Assembly: GCA_021848545.1 (NCBI GenBank)
Contig: JAJZUL010000006.1
Location: 1-64,000, forward strand
Length of the DNA: 64,000 bases
Direction: 5' to 3'
Source: Pseudomonadota bacterium
Lineage (GTDB): Bacteria > Pseudomonadota > Alphaproteobacteria > Rhodospirillales > Magnetospirillaceae
A program made the translations under genes and the position numbers. Shown in pieces: positions 11,025 through 22,599 of the stretch (the first letter of the stretch is position 1; every line of letters starts with the position of its first letter). The notes beneath the pieces were generated by a model. That model made no database searches and was not told the DNA's origin. It saw only the letters and a list, made by a program, of their open reading frames with translations.

Positions 11025-13712
11025 GTGAGCGACGCGGACGAGCCCCGCCCGTCTCCCGACGCCCTGCTCGCCGAGGCGGGCCGGGAGGGGCGCGGCCGTC
11101 TCAAGGTGTTCCTCGGCGCCGCCCCCGGCGTCGGCAAGACCTACGCCATGCTGGAGACGGCGCACGAGCACCGGCGCGAGGGCGCCGACGTCATCATCGG
11201 CATCGTCGAGACCCACGGCCGCGCCGAAACCGAGAAGTTGCTGGCGGGCATGGAATTGATGCCGCGGCGCGAGGTGGAGTACCGGGGCCACCCGTTCCAC
11301 GAGATGGACCTTGACCGTCTGTTGGAGCGTCGGCCCCAGATCGCCGTGGTGGACGAATTCGCCCACACCAACGTCCCGGGTTCACGCCATCTCAAACGCT
11401 GGCAGGATGTCGAGGAACTGCTGTCGGCCGGCATCGACGTCTATACCACGCTGAACATCCAGCACATCGAAGGACTTAACGACGTCGTCGAACAGATTAC
11501 CGGGGTCAGGGTGCGCGAGACCGTCCCCGACGGCGCGCTGGCCATGGCCGACGAGATCGAACTGATCGACCTTCCGCCGGAGGATTTGATCAAGCGCCTG
11601 CGCGAGGGCAAGGTCTACCTGCCTGAGCAGGCCGGACGCGCCGTCAACAACTTCTTCTCGCCCGGAACGCTCACGGCGTTGCGCGAGATGGCGTTGCGCC
11701 ACGCCGCCGAGCGGGTGGACCGGCAGATGGTCGATTACATGCGCGCCCACGCCATCGCCGGGCCGTGGCCGACGCGCGAGCGGGTGCTGGTCTGCATCGA
11801 CGAACGGGTGGATGGCCCGCGTCTGGTACGGGTGGCCAAGCGTTCGGCGGAACGGCGCGGCGCCGCCTGGGTGGCGGTGACCGTGGAGACGGCCCGCGCC
11901 CTCGCCCTGACCGAAACCGAGAAAGACCGGATTGCCGAGGCCATGCGGCTGGCGGCGCAACTGGGTGGCGAGACGGTTACGCTCCAAGGCGAGGAGGTGG
12001 TCGCCACGGTGCTGGCCTACGCTCACGAGCGCAACGCGACCATGGTGGTGGCGGGCCGGCCGCGACGGGGCCGGCTGGCGCTGGGCAGATCGGTGACCGA
12101 CCGGCTGATCGCCGCGGCCGGGGATATCAACGTGCTGGTGGTGGGGGCGGGCGAGGGTGGCTCCACGGCACCGGCGTGGCGCCAGCCCATCGCTCGGCCC
12201 GATTGGCTCGGCGCCCTGTTCGCCATGGCGGCGAGCGGAGCCGCGACGGTGGTCGCCTTCGCCATCGATTGGACACACTTGGCCATCGCCAACATCTCGG
12301 TGACCTACCTGCTGGCGGTGCTGGTGGTGGCGATCAAGGCGGGACTGCGGCCAGCCATCCTGGCCTCGGTGGCGAGCTTCCTCACCTTCAATTTCTTTTT
12401 CACCGCGCCCCGCTATACCCTCACCATCACCGACCCCCAGAACATGCTGACCGTCGGCTTCTTCCTGGTGGCGGCGGTGATCGTCAGCAATCTCGCCGCC
12501 CGCCTGCGCGCCCAGGTGCGGGCGGCGCGGGAGAGCGCCCGGCGCACCACCAACCTGTACGATTTCGGCCGCAAGATCAGCGCCGCCGCCACTCTGGACG
12601 ATGTGTTATGGGCGGTGGTGCATCATGTCGCCGATACCATCCGCGGCAAGTCGGTGATTCTGCTGCCGGCCGACCAACGCCTTGCCGTCGCCGCCGGTTA
12701 TCCGCCCGAGGACCAGCTTGACGACAAATCGGCGGCTGCGGCCGACTGGGCGTGGAACCACGGCCGCATCGCCGGGCGCGGTTCGGCCACCTTGCCGGCG
12801 GCGCTGTGGCTGTTCATTCCGCTGAAGACCGTCCGCTCATCCGTCGGTGTGCTGGGGGTGCAGATGCAGGAAGACGCCGACATTCCCACGCCCGACCAGA
12901 TGCGCCTGCTGGAGACCCTGGCCGATCAGGCCGCCGTGGCGGTCGAACGCACCACCCTGGTGGCCGACATCGAAACGGCCCGCGTCGCCACCGAGCGCGA
13001 AAGGCTGCGTTCCGCCCTGCTGTCGTCCCTGTCCCACGATCTGCGCACGCCGTTGGTATCGATCCTGGGCGCGGCCTCCAGTCTGATCAACGACGAGAAC
13101 GCATTGGACGATGCCGCCCGCCGCGATCTGGCTCAGACCATCCAGGACGAGGCCGAGCGTCTCAACCGCTTCGTCCAGAACCTGCTGGACATGACCAGAC
13201 TGGGGGCGGGCGCGCTCAAGCCGCGGGTGGACTGGGTCGATCTGCACGACATCGTCAGGGCCGCGGTGGAGCGTGCCGGAAGACTGGCCCGCGCCCATTC
13301 CATCAAGGTCGAGATCGCCGACGACATGCCGCTGCTCTGCGTCGATCCCGTACTGATGGAACAGGTGGTGTTCAATCTGCTCGACAACGCCTGCAAGTAC
13401 AGCCCCGCCGGCACGACTGTGAAGGTGTGGGCCATCCGCACGCCGGAGCATATCGCCGTCGAGGTGGCCGATCACGGCCGCGGCATTCCGCCGGAGGACC
13501 GCGAGCGGGTCTTCGACATGTTCTACCGGGTCGACCAGGCCGACGCCCAGTCGGGCACCGGCCTGGGGCTGGCCATCTGTCGCGGCATCGTCGAGGCCCA
13601 CGGCGGCACCATCCGCGCCGAATCCGGCCTGCACGGCGAAGGCACCTGCATCCTGATCCACCTGCCGCTGCCGCCCGCGCCGCCCTTGCCGGACAAGGAG
13701 ACGGTGCCGTGA
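11025..13712 (+). CDS. kdpD: Sensor histidine kinase KdpD
   Basis: 895 residues. The N-terminal KdpD domain has Walker A GAAPGVGKT at residues 31-39, then a universal-stress-like domain (about 250-370), four transmembrane helices of the DUF4118 type (about 400-500), a GAF region, and a kinase core with phospho-acceptor His671 in SHDLRTP. The ATP-binding boxes NLLDNACKYS, DHGRGIPP and GTGLGLAIC follow. It senses K+/turgor and phosphorylates KdpE. It starts with GTG and overlaps kdpE by 4 bp. Confidence 0.97.
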   Translation: MSDADEPRPSPDALLAEAGREGRGRLKVFLGAAPGVGKTYAMLETAHEHRREGADVIIGIVETHGRAETEKLLAGMELMPRREVEYRGHPFHEMDLDRLLERRPQIAVVDEFAHTNVPGSRHLKRWQDVEELLSAGIDVYTTLNIQHIEGLNDVVEQITGVRVRETVPDGALAMADEIELIDLPPEDLIKRLREGKVYLPEQAGRAVNNFFSPGTLTALREMALRHAAERVDRQMVDYMRAHAIAGPWPTRERVLVCIDERVDGPRLVRVAKRSAERRGAAWVAVTVETARALALTETEKDRIAEAMRLAAQLGGETVTLQGEEVVATVLAYAHERNATMVVAGRPRRGRLALGRSVTDRLIAAAGDINVLVVGAGEGGSTAPAWRQPIARPDWLGALFAMAASGAATVVAFAIDWTHLAIANISVTYLLAVLVVAIKAGLRPAILASVASFLTFNFFFTAPRYTLTITDPQNMLTVGFFLVAAVIVSNLAARLRAQVRAARESARRTTNLYDFGRKISAAATLDDVLWAVVHHVADTIRGKSVILLPADQRLAVAAGYPPEDQLDDKSAAAADWAWNHGRIAGRGSATLPAALWLFIPLKTVRSSVGVLGVQMQEDADIPTPDQMRLLETLADQAAVAVERTTLVADIETARVATERERLRSALLSSLSHDLRTPLVSILGAASSLINDENALDDAARRDLAQTIQDEAERLNRFVQNLLDMTRLGAGALKPRVDWVDLHDIVRAAVERAGRLARAHSIKVEIADDMPLLCVDPVLMEQVVFNLLDNACKYSPAGTTVKVWAIRTPEHIAVEVADHGRGIPPEDRERVFDMFYRVDQADAQSGTGLGLAICRGIVEAHGGTIRAESGLHGEGTCILIHLPLPPAPPLPDKETVP

Positions 13713-14389
13713 CCGCCCGCATTCTGGTGGTGGACGACGAGCCGCAAATTCGCCGGTTCCTGCGCATCTCGCTCGCCGCCAACGGCTACGAGGTGATCGA
13801 AGCCGAGACCGCTTCCCAGGGTATCGCCGCCGCCCTTGAGGCCGCGCCCGATCTGGTCATCCTCGACCTCGGCCTGCCCGACATGGACGGCCAGGAGGTG
13901 ATCACCACCCTGCGTCGGACCATGGATCAGCCCATCATCGTGCTGTCGGTGCGCGCCCAGGAACTGGACAAGATCGAAGCCTTGGACCGCGGCGCCAACG
14001 ATTATGTGGTCAAGCCCTTCGGCGTCGGTGAACTGATGGCCCGCATCCGCGCGTCCCTGCGCCCACGACAGGCCGAAGATGTTGCCGAGGTGGTGGAGAG
14101 CGGCAGCGTCCGCATCGACCTGGGCCGCCGCGTCGTCACATGTGCGGGCGAGGAAGCGCGCCTGTCCCGCCGGGAATGGGACATCCTGGCGGCCCTGGCC
14201 CGCCATCCGGACCACGTCCTGACCCATCGCGCCCTGCTCAAGGAGGTGTGGGGGCCGGCCCATGTGGAAGATACGGCCTATTTGCGAGTCTATATCGGTC
14301 AACTCCGGCAGAAGCTGGAGGATGACCCGGCAAAGCCGAAACTGATCGTGACCGACCCTGGCGTCGGGTACCGATTGAAGGTGGAATGA
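13709..14389 (+). CDS. kdpE: Response regulator KdpE
   Basis: 226-residue OmpR/PhoB-class regulator that activates kdpFABC. The receiver has the acidic pair DD at 9-10, phospho-acceptor Asp53 (LVILDLGLPD) and the conserved Lys in NDYVVKPF. The C-terminal winged helix ends with YLRVYIGQLRQKLEDDP. A GTG start overlaps the kdpD stop (GTGA), giving translational coupling. It is the last gene of the operon. Confidence 0.97.
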   Translation: MTARILVVDDEPQIRRFLRISLAANGYEVIEAETASQGIAAALEAAPDLVILDLGLPDMDGQEVITTLRRTMDQPIIVLSVRAQELDKIEALDRGANDYVVKPFGVGELMARIRASLRPRQAEDVAEVVESGSVRIDLGRRVVTCAGEEARLSRREWDILAALARHPDHVLTHRALLKEVWGPAHVEDTAYLRVYIGQLRQKLEDDPAKPKLIVTDPGVGYRLKVE

Positions 14390-14405
14390 CGGGACCGCGG
14401 CTTCC

Positions 14406-14433
14406 AGGGGAATCGGGTGAACCCGCTTCCCCT
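14406..14433 (+). terminator. Hairpin after kdpE
   Basis: Two 13-base arms (14406-14418 and 14421-14433) pair with one mismatch around a 2-base gap. The structure begins 17 bp after kdpE. No T-run follows, so termination by this hairpin alone is uncertain. Confidence 0.5.
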
Positions 14434-14465
14434 GCATTATGTATATTTCCCTCAATCGCCGGGCG

Positions 14466-14635
14466 GGCGCGTCCGCGCCCTTGGCTATCCTCGCTTGCGC
14501 GATCTCTGGGTTATCTTCGCTTGCGCGATCTCTGGGCTATCCTCGCTTGCGCTCCGAGGCCCCGATGGAGCCTCTCCGCACGCTGCGGCGGCCTCAACGG
14601 CCTAGTCGCTCCGCTCCAACGCGCCTTCACCCGAT
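14466..14635. repeat. Dispersed intergenic repeat, copy B (with 26-bp unit expansion)
   Basis: Matches 1-118 exactly except for bases 14500-14551. Those 52 bases are two 26-bp units, CGATCTCTGGGTTATCTTCG plus CTTGCG, and the same with two C/T changes. The copy lies between the kdp operon and the next, oppositely oriented gene. Confidence 0.85.
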
Positions 14636-14672
14636 GACCCTGCGCGGCTTCGCCCTTATATGTCCACAGGCC

Positions 14673-15077
14673 CTAGAACAGGTGATTATAGGTGCTTCCC
14701 GGCCGCGCGTCGCCCCGGATCACCCGCTGGGAATGTTCGTACTGCATCACGCCGTGCAGCACGTCGCGCAGAAACACCGGCGGATGCGTACCGCCGTCCC
14801 CCACTTCCGAAATCGCGTGGAAGGCGTTGGCCAGGCGGTTGAGAAAAGCGTTGTTGGCGGGATCGGCCTTGGCCCGGCGACGGGCGTTGGCATCGATATT
14901 GGCCTGATCGTCATAAACCAGCGAATGATCGCCGACACCGATCTGGGTGGTGAAACCCGCCATTTCGACGGCGATCGGGTTCTCCGTGGCCACGCCGCGC
15001 CCGCCCGACGCCGGACGGGCCGTCGCCGCCGCGCTACCGCTGCCAAAACCCGGTATCTTGGTTGCGCCCAAAGCCAC
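14673..15077 (-). CDS. Hypothetical protein
   Basis: 134 residues from a GTG start. The first ~30 residues are low-complexity Gly/Ala/Ser. The rest contains GVGDHSLVYDDQANIDANAR and ends in PGSTYNHLF, which looks like a folded, polar domain with coding-type composition. I do not recognise the family. The start is uncertain; the upstream region is AT-rich and could hold the promoter. Confidence 0.5.
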   Translation of the reverse strand: MALGATKIPGFGSGSAAATARPASGGRGVATENPIAVEMAGFTTQIGVGDHSLVYDDQANIDANARRRAKADPANNAFLNRLANAFHAISEVGDGGTHPPVFLRDVLHGVMQYEHSQRVIRGDARPGSTYNHLF

Positions 15078-15436
15078 GGATAAAGCAATCCCATGCTACG
15101 ATTCGCGTCAATATAACAGGTATCCCAATTCTTTGACAGATAAAATGGAAGAGCCCGAAACCGCGCGGCCGCGGAAATCAATGCGCACAAAAAGCAGAGA
15201 TCAATCCACACCGAATACACAGAACAACACTTAGTATTTATCTTCTTACGCATCATCATGCGCAAAATTTCGCCCAATAACGCCGACAGGCGCATCGCTT
15301 TATATTTTTTTACCATATTGCATGCTGCAATTTTTGGGCGTACCGTCTTGCGTGCACACCAAGGCGCTCTACCTTTGTGCGGCGCAATATGCCCCGGCTC
15401 TTAGAGACCGACCCGAAACTCGCCAGGGTGAGCCGA
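15078..15436. other. AT-rich intergenic segment without a convincing gene
   Basis: Bases about 15078-15345 are clearly richer in A+T than the rest of the window. They include a TTTATATTTTTTT run near 15300 and a perfect small palindrome ATTGCA-TGC-TGCAAT at 15317-15331. I see no supported coding sequence. It probably carries the promoter of the leftward hypothetical gene, or is the scar of a lost or transferred element. Confidence 0.5.
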
Positions 15437-15484
15437 AAATGGCGGTTTTCGAGAACCGCGGCGGAGCGCAGAAAATCGCCATTT
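15437..15484. other. Long imperfect hairpin (candidate structured RNA or small repeat)
   Basis: Arms AAATGGCGGTTTTC (15437-15450) and GAAAATCGCCATTT (15471-15484) pair over 14 bases with one mismatch around a 20-base loop. The left arm also forms an alternative small hairpin with AACCGC at 15455-15460. No T-run follows and no gene ends nearby. Confidence 0.4.
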
Positions 15485-15517
15485 GCAGGCCGCCATGGCG
15501 ACTTTCGAATCAGCCTC

Positions 15518-15715
15518 TTATATTGGGCCGACATCCTTCGGCGGCAACATCGGCATGGCATCGGCGTCCGGCGGCGCTTCGTCACGCACCGTTTCACCGG
15601 CTTCGATGGCGGTCCGAACCACCAGCGGCTGGTCCACCGCCTCGGGAAAACCGTCCAACGCCCCTATGGTGATCACCGCCCCCACCAGCCAGACCCGCAT
15701 CATCGTCCGCCACAT
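15518..15715 (-). CDS. Small hypothetical protein with N-terminal hydrophobic segment
   Basis: 65 residues. The N-terminus MWRTMMRVWLVGAVITIGAL looks like a membrane anchor or signal peptide, followed by an acidic, Pro-rich tail ending PPKDVGPI. A GAGG site lies 7 bases before the ATG. I do not recognise it. It is tentative because of its size. Confidence 0.45.
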   Translation of the reverse strand: MWRTMMRVWLVGAVITIGALDGFPEAVDQPLVVRTAIEAGETVRDEAPPDADAMPMLPPKDVGPI

Positions 15716-15887
15716 GGAAAGACCTCGATCCAGTTGAGCGCGGGCGCCACAGTGGCTGGAGAATGGGGCGACGACATGGCGAAAACTGGCGGATTACGGG
15801 GCAGATTGTATCCGCGACGAGGCACGGAAAGTATCCTTTAACCTTTCCCCGACCATAGTTGCACATTGCGCAAATAAGGGGATTGGC

Positions 15888-16175
15888 ATGGCCGACGACG
15901 AAACCCAGGTGGGGTCGGACGGAACCGATAAAAGCCAAAAGGCCGTCTATGACGTTTCGGTCGAGGTCTATGCGGTTCTGGGCACGGCCACCTTGCCCAT
16001 CGCCCAGCTTTTGAAGCTGGGCCGCGGCGCCGTCGTCGAACTGGACCGCAAGGTCAACGATCCGGTGGATCTGTTCGTCAATCAGCGCCGCATCGCCAAG
16101 GCCGACGTGGTGGTCGTCGAGGACCACCTTGCCATCAACATCACCGAAGTCCTGAAGCGGACCGGCGATTATTGA
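15888..16175 (+). CDS. fliN: FliN-family flagellar motor switch protein
   Basis: 95 residues with a single SpoA (surface presentation of antigens) domain. Family features visible are VEVYAVLGTATLPIAQLLKL, GAVVELD and the ending QRRIAKADVVVVEDHLAINI. FliN forms the C-ring with FliM and FliG and helps export and switching. It starts at ATG behind AAGGGG. It is an orphan: no flagellar gene is adjacent. Whether it is the main FliN or a paralog needs the rest of the genome. Confidence 0.85.
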   Translation: MADDETQVGSDGTDKSQKAVYDVSVEVYAVLGTATLPIAQLLKLGRGAVVELDRKVNDPVDLFVNQRRIAKADVVVVEDHLAINITEVLKRTGDY

Positions 16176-16176
16176 A

Positions 16177-16213
16177 CCGTGACGCGGAACGCCCGCGTCA
16201 CGGTTTGATTTTA
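16177..16213. terminator. Rho-independent terminator between fliN and porin gene
   Basis: Perfect 10-bp arms CCGTGACGCG and CGCGTCACGG (16177-16186 and 16194-16203) with a 7-base loop, followed on the + strand by TTTGATTTT. It lies between convergent genes and probably serves both. Confidence 0.8.
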
Positions 16214-16215
16214 TA

Positions 16216-17508
16216 TCACCAGTGATATTCGGCGCCGGCCTCGAACTCGTTCTGAGACATGCGCAACGTGATGGTCTGGCTGGGATCGCCGATATAGGGG
16301 CCGGTGAAGGATTTGGCGAAGGCGTGGACATAGGCGCCACTGACCGTCCAGTTCTTGTTCAAGGCATAGGCCAGACCGGCGGTGACATGGTCCTTGACCG
16401 TCGCCGGCGCCAGAATGTTGAACAGCAGCTGGTTGTTGTCGGTGAAGTCGGTGGCGTGGCTGAATCCGGCCCGCAAGGTCAAGGCCGGCAAGGCCTGCCA
16501 CTGGGCGCCGACGCGCAAGACGTTCATGTTCTTCCATCCGAACCCGGCCCCCTGAGCGCCGCCCAATTGCCAGGCCGTCTTGGTCAGCGGAAGCGCCCCG
16601 CTATGGGCCAGCGCCGGGATCATGCCGTAGAAGATGATCTGATGTTCGAAGCTGAGCGCCAGGCTTTTGACCGGCCATACGGTCACGCCCTCGGTCAGGG
16701 TCGGCGGCACGTTGAACGACCCGTGATCGGCCAGCAGACCGGCATAGCGATGGAAACGCGTCATAAACATTTCCGACTGGTAGCTGATGCCGAAATTGAG
16801 CCAGGAATTGGCGCGCCACAGGGCCCCCACCTTCAGGCCGCCGCCATAGGAATAGGAATAGCCGTTATTGGTGACGTGGGTGGGATCCTCGGAAAAATTC
16901 TGGAACGGCTGCAGGCCATAGGCCGACATGCGCTGGAACACGAAAACCGGGGCCACGCCGACGGTCAGACCATGGCCGATGGAGCGCGCGATGTTGAAAT
17001 CGAAAAACGCCTGCTGCAGCGCCACGCCCACCGGCGTCGACGCGGCGCCGAAACCGGGGCTGAACATATTGCTGCCGTAGCGGGTATCCATGCCGCCGTT
17101 GGCGTACAGGCTGAACCCCACCGCCGTGCGGGCATTGATGCGGCGATTCATGCCGAAGCAGGGCACGGCGAAATAATGGTCGCCGCTGGTGAAATCATTG
17201 TCCTGAAGATGCCCGTTGCCGCTGGTGCCGATATTGGTGTCGCTGCGATAGGGCACGAACAGGTCGAGACAGCCGCCGGCCAGGTTGCCGGCCTCGACAC
17301 CGTCGGCCGGATTGGCGGCGATGGCGCCGGGACCGTTGGGGTCGTCGGAGACGCCGATCCCGGCCATGGCCTTGGTTTGTGGATCGGTACCGATGGTGAA
17401 ATAGCCGTTGGTGGCGTGGGCGGAACCGGCCCCGGCAAGGCATCCAATCGTCGCCAGACCAAGCATGCCGGCAGCCAGGGCCGCACGCCGTAAAATCGTC
17501 GCGGACAT
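16216..17508 (-). CDS. FadL/OmpP1-type outer membrane protein
   Basis: 430-residue outer membrane beta-barrel of the FadL/TodX transport family, which imports long-chain fatty acids and other hydrophobic compounds. A signal peptide (MSATILRRAALAAGMLGLAT... to AHA) precedes the family N-terminus TNGYFTIGTDPQTKAMAG. Alternating polar and hydrophobic strands fill the rest and the protein ends with aromatic Trp (EYHW), as expected for Bam-assembled barrels. The start at 17508 has AGAGGGAAA upstream. The substrate is unknown. Confidence 0.88.
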   Translation of the reverse strand: MSATILRRAALAAGMLGLATIGCLAGAGSAHATNGYFTIGTDPQTKAMAGIGVSDDPNGPGAIAANPADGVEAGNLAGGCLDLFVPYRSDTNIGTSGNGHLQDNDFTSGDHYFAVPCFGMNRRINARTAVGFSLYANGGMDTRYGSNMFSPGFGAASTPVGVALQQAFFDFNIARSIGHGLTVGVAPVFVFQRMSAYGLQPFQNFSEDPTHVTNNGYSYSYGGGLKVGALWRANSWLNFGISYQSEMFMTRFHRYAGLLADHGSFNVPPTLTEGVTVWPVKSLALSFEHQIIFYGMIPALAHSGALPLTKTAWQLGGAQGAGFGWKNMNVLRVGAQWQALPALTLRAGFSHATDFTDNNQLLFNILAPATVKDHVTAGLAYALNKNWTVSGAYVHAFAKSFTGPYIGDPSQTITLRMSQNEFEAGAEYHW

Positions 17509-17785
17509 ATGTTTCCCTCTCCCTCGACCCCGGAGCGCGATGACGTCGAATCGGCGTTTCCTTGTTATCGGAACCGCGCTCTCATTGGTTGATTCGAGAC
17601 AGAGTCCGCCCCCTGCCCGTATCGCCTCGCATACGGGTTGGACAAATTCCGGCTCTATGGCTGGGGCCGTTCGGCGGCGACTATACGGACATAGACACCG
17701 TAGAGGCGGGGTAACATTATACTGCGGTGACGAAATATTCATGTACTACGGCGGCATTTTCGCTTGACGCGGATGCAGTACCCCG

Positions 17786-18676
17786 TTACCGCGCGGAAAA
17801 CGCCATTAACGCGCGCACGACTTCAGGCGGAAGCGCCGATCCCGCGCACCCCACCTTGGCCGCTCCCCAGCGCGCGCCCTCGGCCAGAGCCGCCGCCATC
17901 AGCGCCGGATCACCGGCCCGCGCCGCGGCGACATCGCCGGAAAGAACGTGACACAGGCCGGCGGCGAAGGAGTCGCCGGCGCCGGTGGTATCGACGACAC
18001 GCTCCACCGCCGCCGCCGGCACGCGCAGAAGCTGGCCGCCGGCCGCGACCGCGTCGCTACCGCCTGCGCCGCGGGTCACCACCACCCAGCGCAAATGCCG
18101 GCCGGCGACCGATTGCGCCATCGGCAAAGGATCGGACGCGATTGCGCCATCGAGATCGGATGCGGAGCCCAAAACGACCTGAGCGGGCCGCCCCCCGGCC
18201 GCCAGCGGCGGCACATGGGCCACCACCATGGTCGCCTCCGCCACCCGCGACAGCAGCGCCCCCAGACCGGCGACGCGGCTGCGCACATAAACGAGATCGG
18301 CGCCAAGGCCGGACAGCCGTTCCGGCGCTTCGCTTTCCTGAATACGGGTAAGATTGACGATGGTGCGCTCGCCATCGGGATCGATCAGCAGCAACGAACG
18401 GGTGCTGGCGCCGGGCAGGCGAACCATGGCGGAGACGTCGATTCCGGCATCGCGAAGACACCGTATTTGCCAAGCGCCGGCTTCGTCCGCGCCGACGGCC
18501 CCCACCAGGACGACGTCGTGGCCGGCGGCGGCCAGGGCCACCGCCGTATTGGCGCCGCCGCCGCCCAGACGCGGGCCGACGGCCCGACCGTCGAAATGGC
18601 CACCTTCACGCAAGGGCTCGGACAGAAGGATGATCTCGTCCGAGGCGACGCTGCCGACCACCGCGATCCTGGCCAT
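17786..18676 (-). CDS. PfkB-family carbohydrate kinase
   Basis: 296-residue ribokinase-like sugar or nucleoside kinase. The N-terminal Gly-rich motif GGGGANTAVALA and the C-terminal signature DTTGAGDSFAAGL, with the catalytic Asp, are intact. Substrate specificity is not evident. It starts 22 bp after the prfB stop codon on the same strand, so the two may be cotranscribed. The start ATG at 18676 begins the Rossmann strand MARIAVVGS directly. Confidence 0.88.
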   Translation of the reverse strand: MARIAVVGSVASDEIILLSEPLREGGHFDGRAVGPRLGGGGANTAVALAAAGHDVVLVGAVGADEAGAWQIRCLRDAGIDVSAMVRLPGASTRSLLLIDPDGERTIVNLTRIQESEAPERLSGLGADLVYVRSRVAGLGALLSRVAEATMVVAHVPPLAAGGRPAQVVLGSASDLDGAIASDPLPMAQSVAGRHLRWVVVTRGAGGSDAVAAGGQLLRVPAAAVERVVDTTGAGDSFAAGLCHVLSGDVAAARAGDPALMAAALAEGARWGAAKVGCAGSALPPEVVRALMAFSAR

Positions 18677-18698
18677 CCCCCGCCCCCTTTCCGGTCCG

Positions 18699-19817
18699 TC
18701 AGCCGCCTTCTTCGTCGCTGCCCTTGATACGTTGGGCCAGGGCCGCGGCCATGAAGCGGTCGAGATCGCCGTCGAGCACCCCCTGGGTGTCCGACGTTTC
18801 GACGTCGGTGCGCAGATCCTTGACCATCTGGTAGGGCTGCAACACATAGGAGCGGATCTGATGGCCCCAACCGATATCGGTCTTGGTATCCTCCAGGGCC
18901 TGGGCGGCGGCCTCGCGCTTGCGCAATTCCGCTTCGTACATGCGGGCCCGCAGCATCTCCCAGGCCCGCGCCCGGTTCTGATGCTGCGACCGCTCGGTCT
19001 GGCAGGCGACGACGATGCCGGTGGGCAGATGGGTGATGCGGACCGCCGAATCGGTCTTGTTGATGTGCTGCCCGCCAGCGCCCGACGCCCGATAGGTGTC
19101 GATGCGGCAGTCGCCCTCGTTGATCTGAATGTCGATGGTGTCGTCCACCACCGGATAGACCCAGACCGAGGAAAAGCTGGTATGGCGCCGCGCCTGACTG
19201 TCGAAGGGTGAAATCCGCACCAGACGGTGAACGCCGCTTTCGGTCTTCAGCCAGCCATAGGCGTTGTGACCGAGAATGCGCACCGTGCCCGATTTGATGC
19301 CCGCCCCTTCGCCGGCGCTTTCTTCGATGCCTTCGACCTTGTAGCCATGCTGCTCGGCCCAGCGCGTATACATGCGCAGCAGCATTTCCGTCCAATCCTG
19401 GGCCTCGGTGCCGCCGGCCCCGGCATTGACTTCGAGATAGCAATCGTTGGAATCGGCCTCGCCCGCCAGCAGGGTTTCCAGCTCCATGGTGGCGGCGCGG
19501 CTTTTGAGCGCGCGCAGCTGCGCCTCGGCATCGGCGGCCACGTCCGCGTCGCCTTCGGCGTCGGCCAGCTCGATCAGCTCCAGAAGCTCGCCCATCTCCT
19601 GCTCCAGCGCGCGGGTGCCCGCCACCGCCGTCTCCAACTGGGTGCGTTCGCGCATGAGCTTTTGCGCCGCGGTCGCGTCGTTCCACAGATCCGGGTTTTC
19701 GGACATGGCGTTGAGCTCGTCGAGACGGCGAAGAGCCTGATCCCAATCGAGATGACGCTTGAGCAGCGACACGGACCCGCGAATATCCTGGGCCAGCGCC
19801 TCGATCTCGGCGCGCAT
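18699..19817 (-). CDS. prfB: Peptide chain release factor 2
   Basis: 372-residue RF2. It recognises UGA/UAA and hydrolyses peptidyl-tRNA. The stop-codon recognition tripeptide SPF is at about 203-205 and the catalytic GGQ at about 248-250. The reading frame is continuous from [10 protein letters not shown], so the programmed +1 frameshift known from many bacteria is absent. I chose the second ATG (19817) because GAAAGG is well spaced from it; an ATG two codons earlier is too close. Confidence 0.96.
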   Translation of the reverse strand: MRAEIEALAQDIRGSVSLLKRHLDWDQALRRLDELNAMSENPDLWNDATAAQKLMRERTQLETAVAGTRALEQEMGELLELIELADAEGDADVAADAEAQLRALKSRAATMELETLLAGEADSNDCYLEVNAGAGGTEAQDWTEMLLRMYTRWAEQHGYKVEGIEESAGEGAGIKSGTVRILGHNAYGWLKTESGVHRLVRISPFDSQARRHTSFSSVWVYPVVDDTIDIQINEGDCRIDTYRASGAGGQHINKTDSAVRITHLPTGIVVACQTERSQHQNRARAWEMLRARMYEAELRKREAAAQALEDTKTDIGWGHQIRSYVLQPYQMVKDLRTDVETSDTQGVLDGDLDRFMAAALAQRIKGSDEEGG

Positions 19818-19889
19818 GATCATCCTTTCAGTCGAAGCGGAAATCTTTATTAAAGGATGACGGCCTTCGGGGCAATCGCCCGAACGCGA

Positions 19890-22457
<2,568 letters not shown>

Positions 22458-22599
22458 GCCTACCGGAAATCTCTGTCGAACGGCCGCCGGTCACGGGGCG
22501 CGCCACTGCCGGTCCTAAACCCCCCGCACTCGCCCGTCAAGCGCCGCTCGCTCATGACCGGGCCGAACGTCTCGCGCGCGCCGGCGCGACCACGGCCTT

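Noticed and set aside
14747-15316. Longer leftward frame over the AT-rich region
   Set aside because: It overlaps the 134-residue hypothetical in another frame, runs through sequence of non-coding composition and has no family features.
18699-19817. Programmed frameshift in prfB
   Set aside because: The reading frame is continuous from start to stop; no CTTTGA-type shift site is needed.
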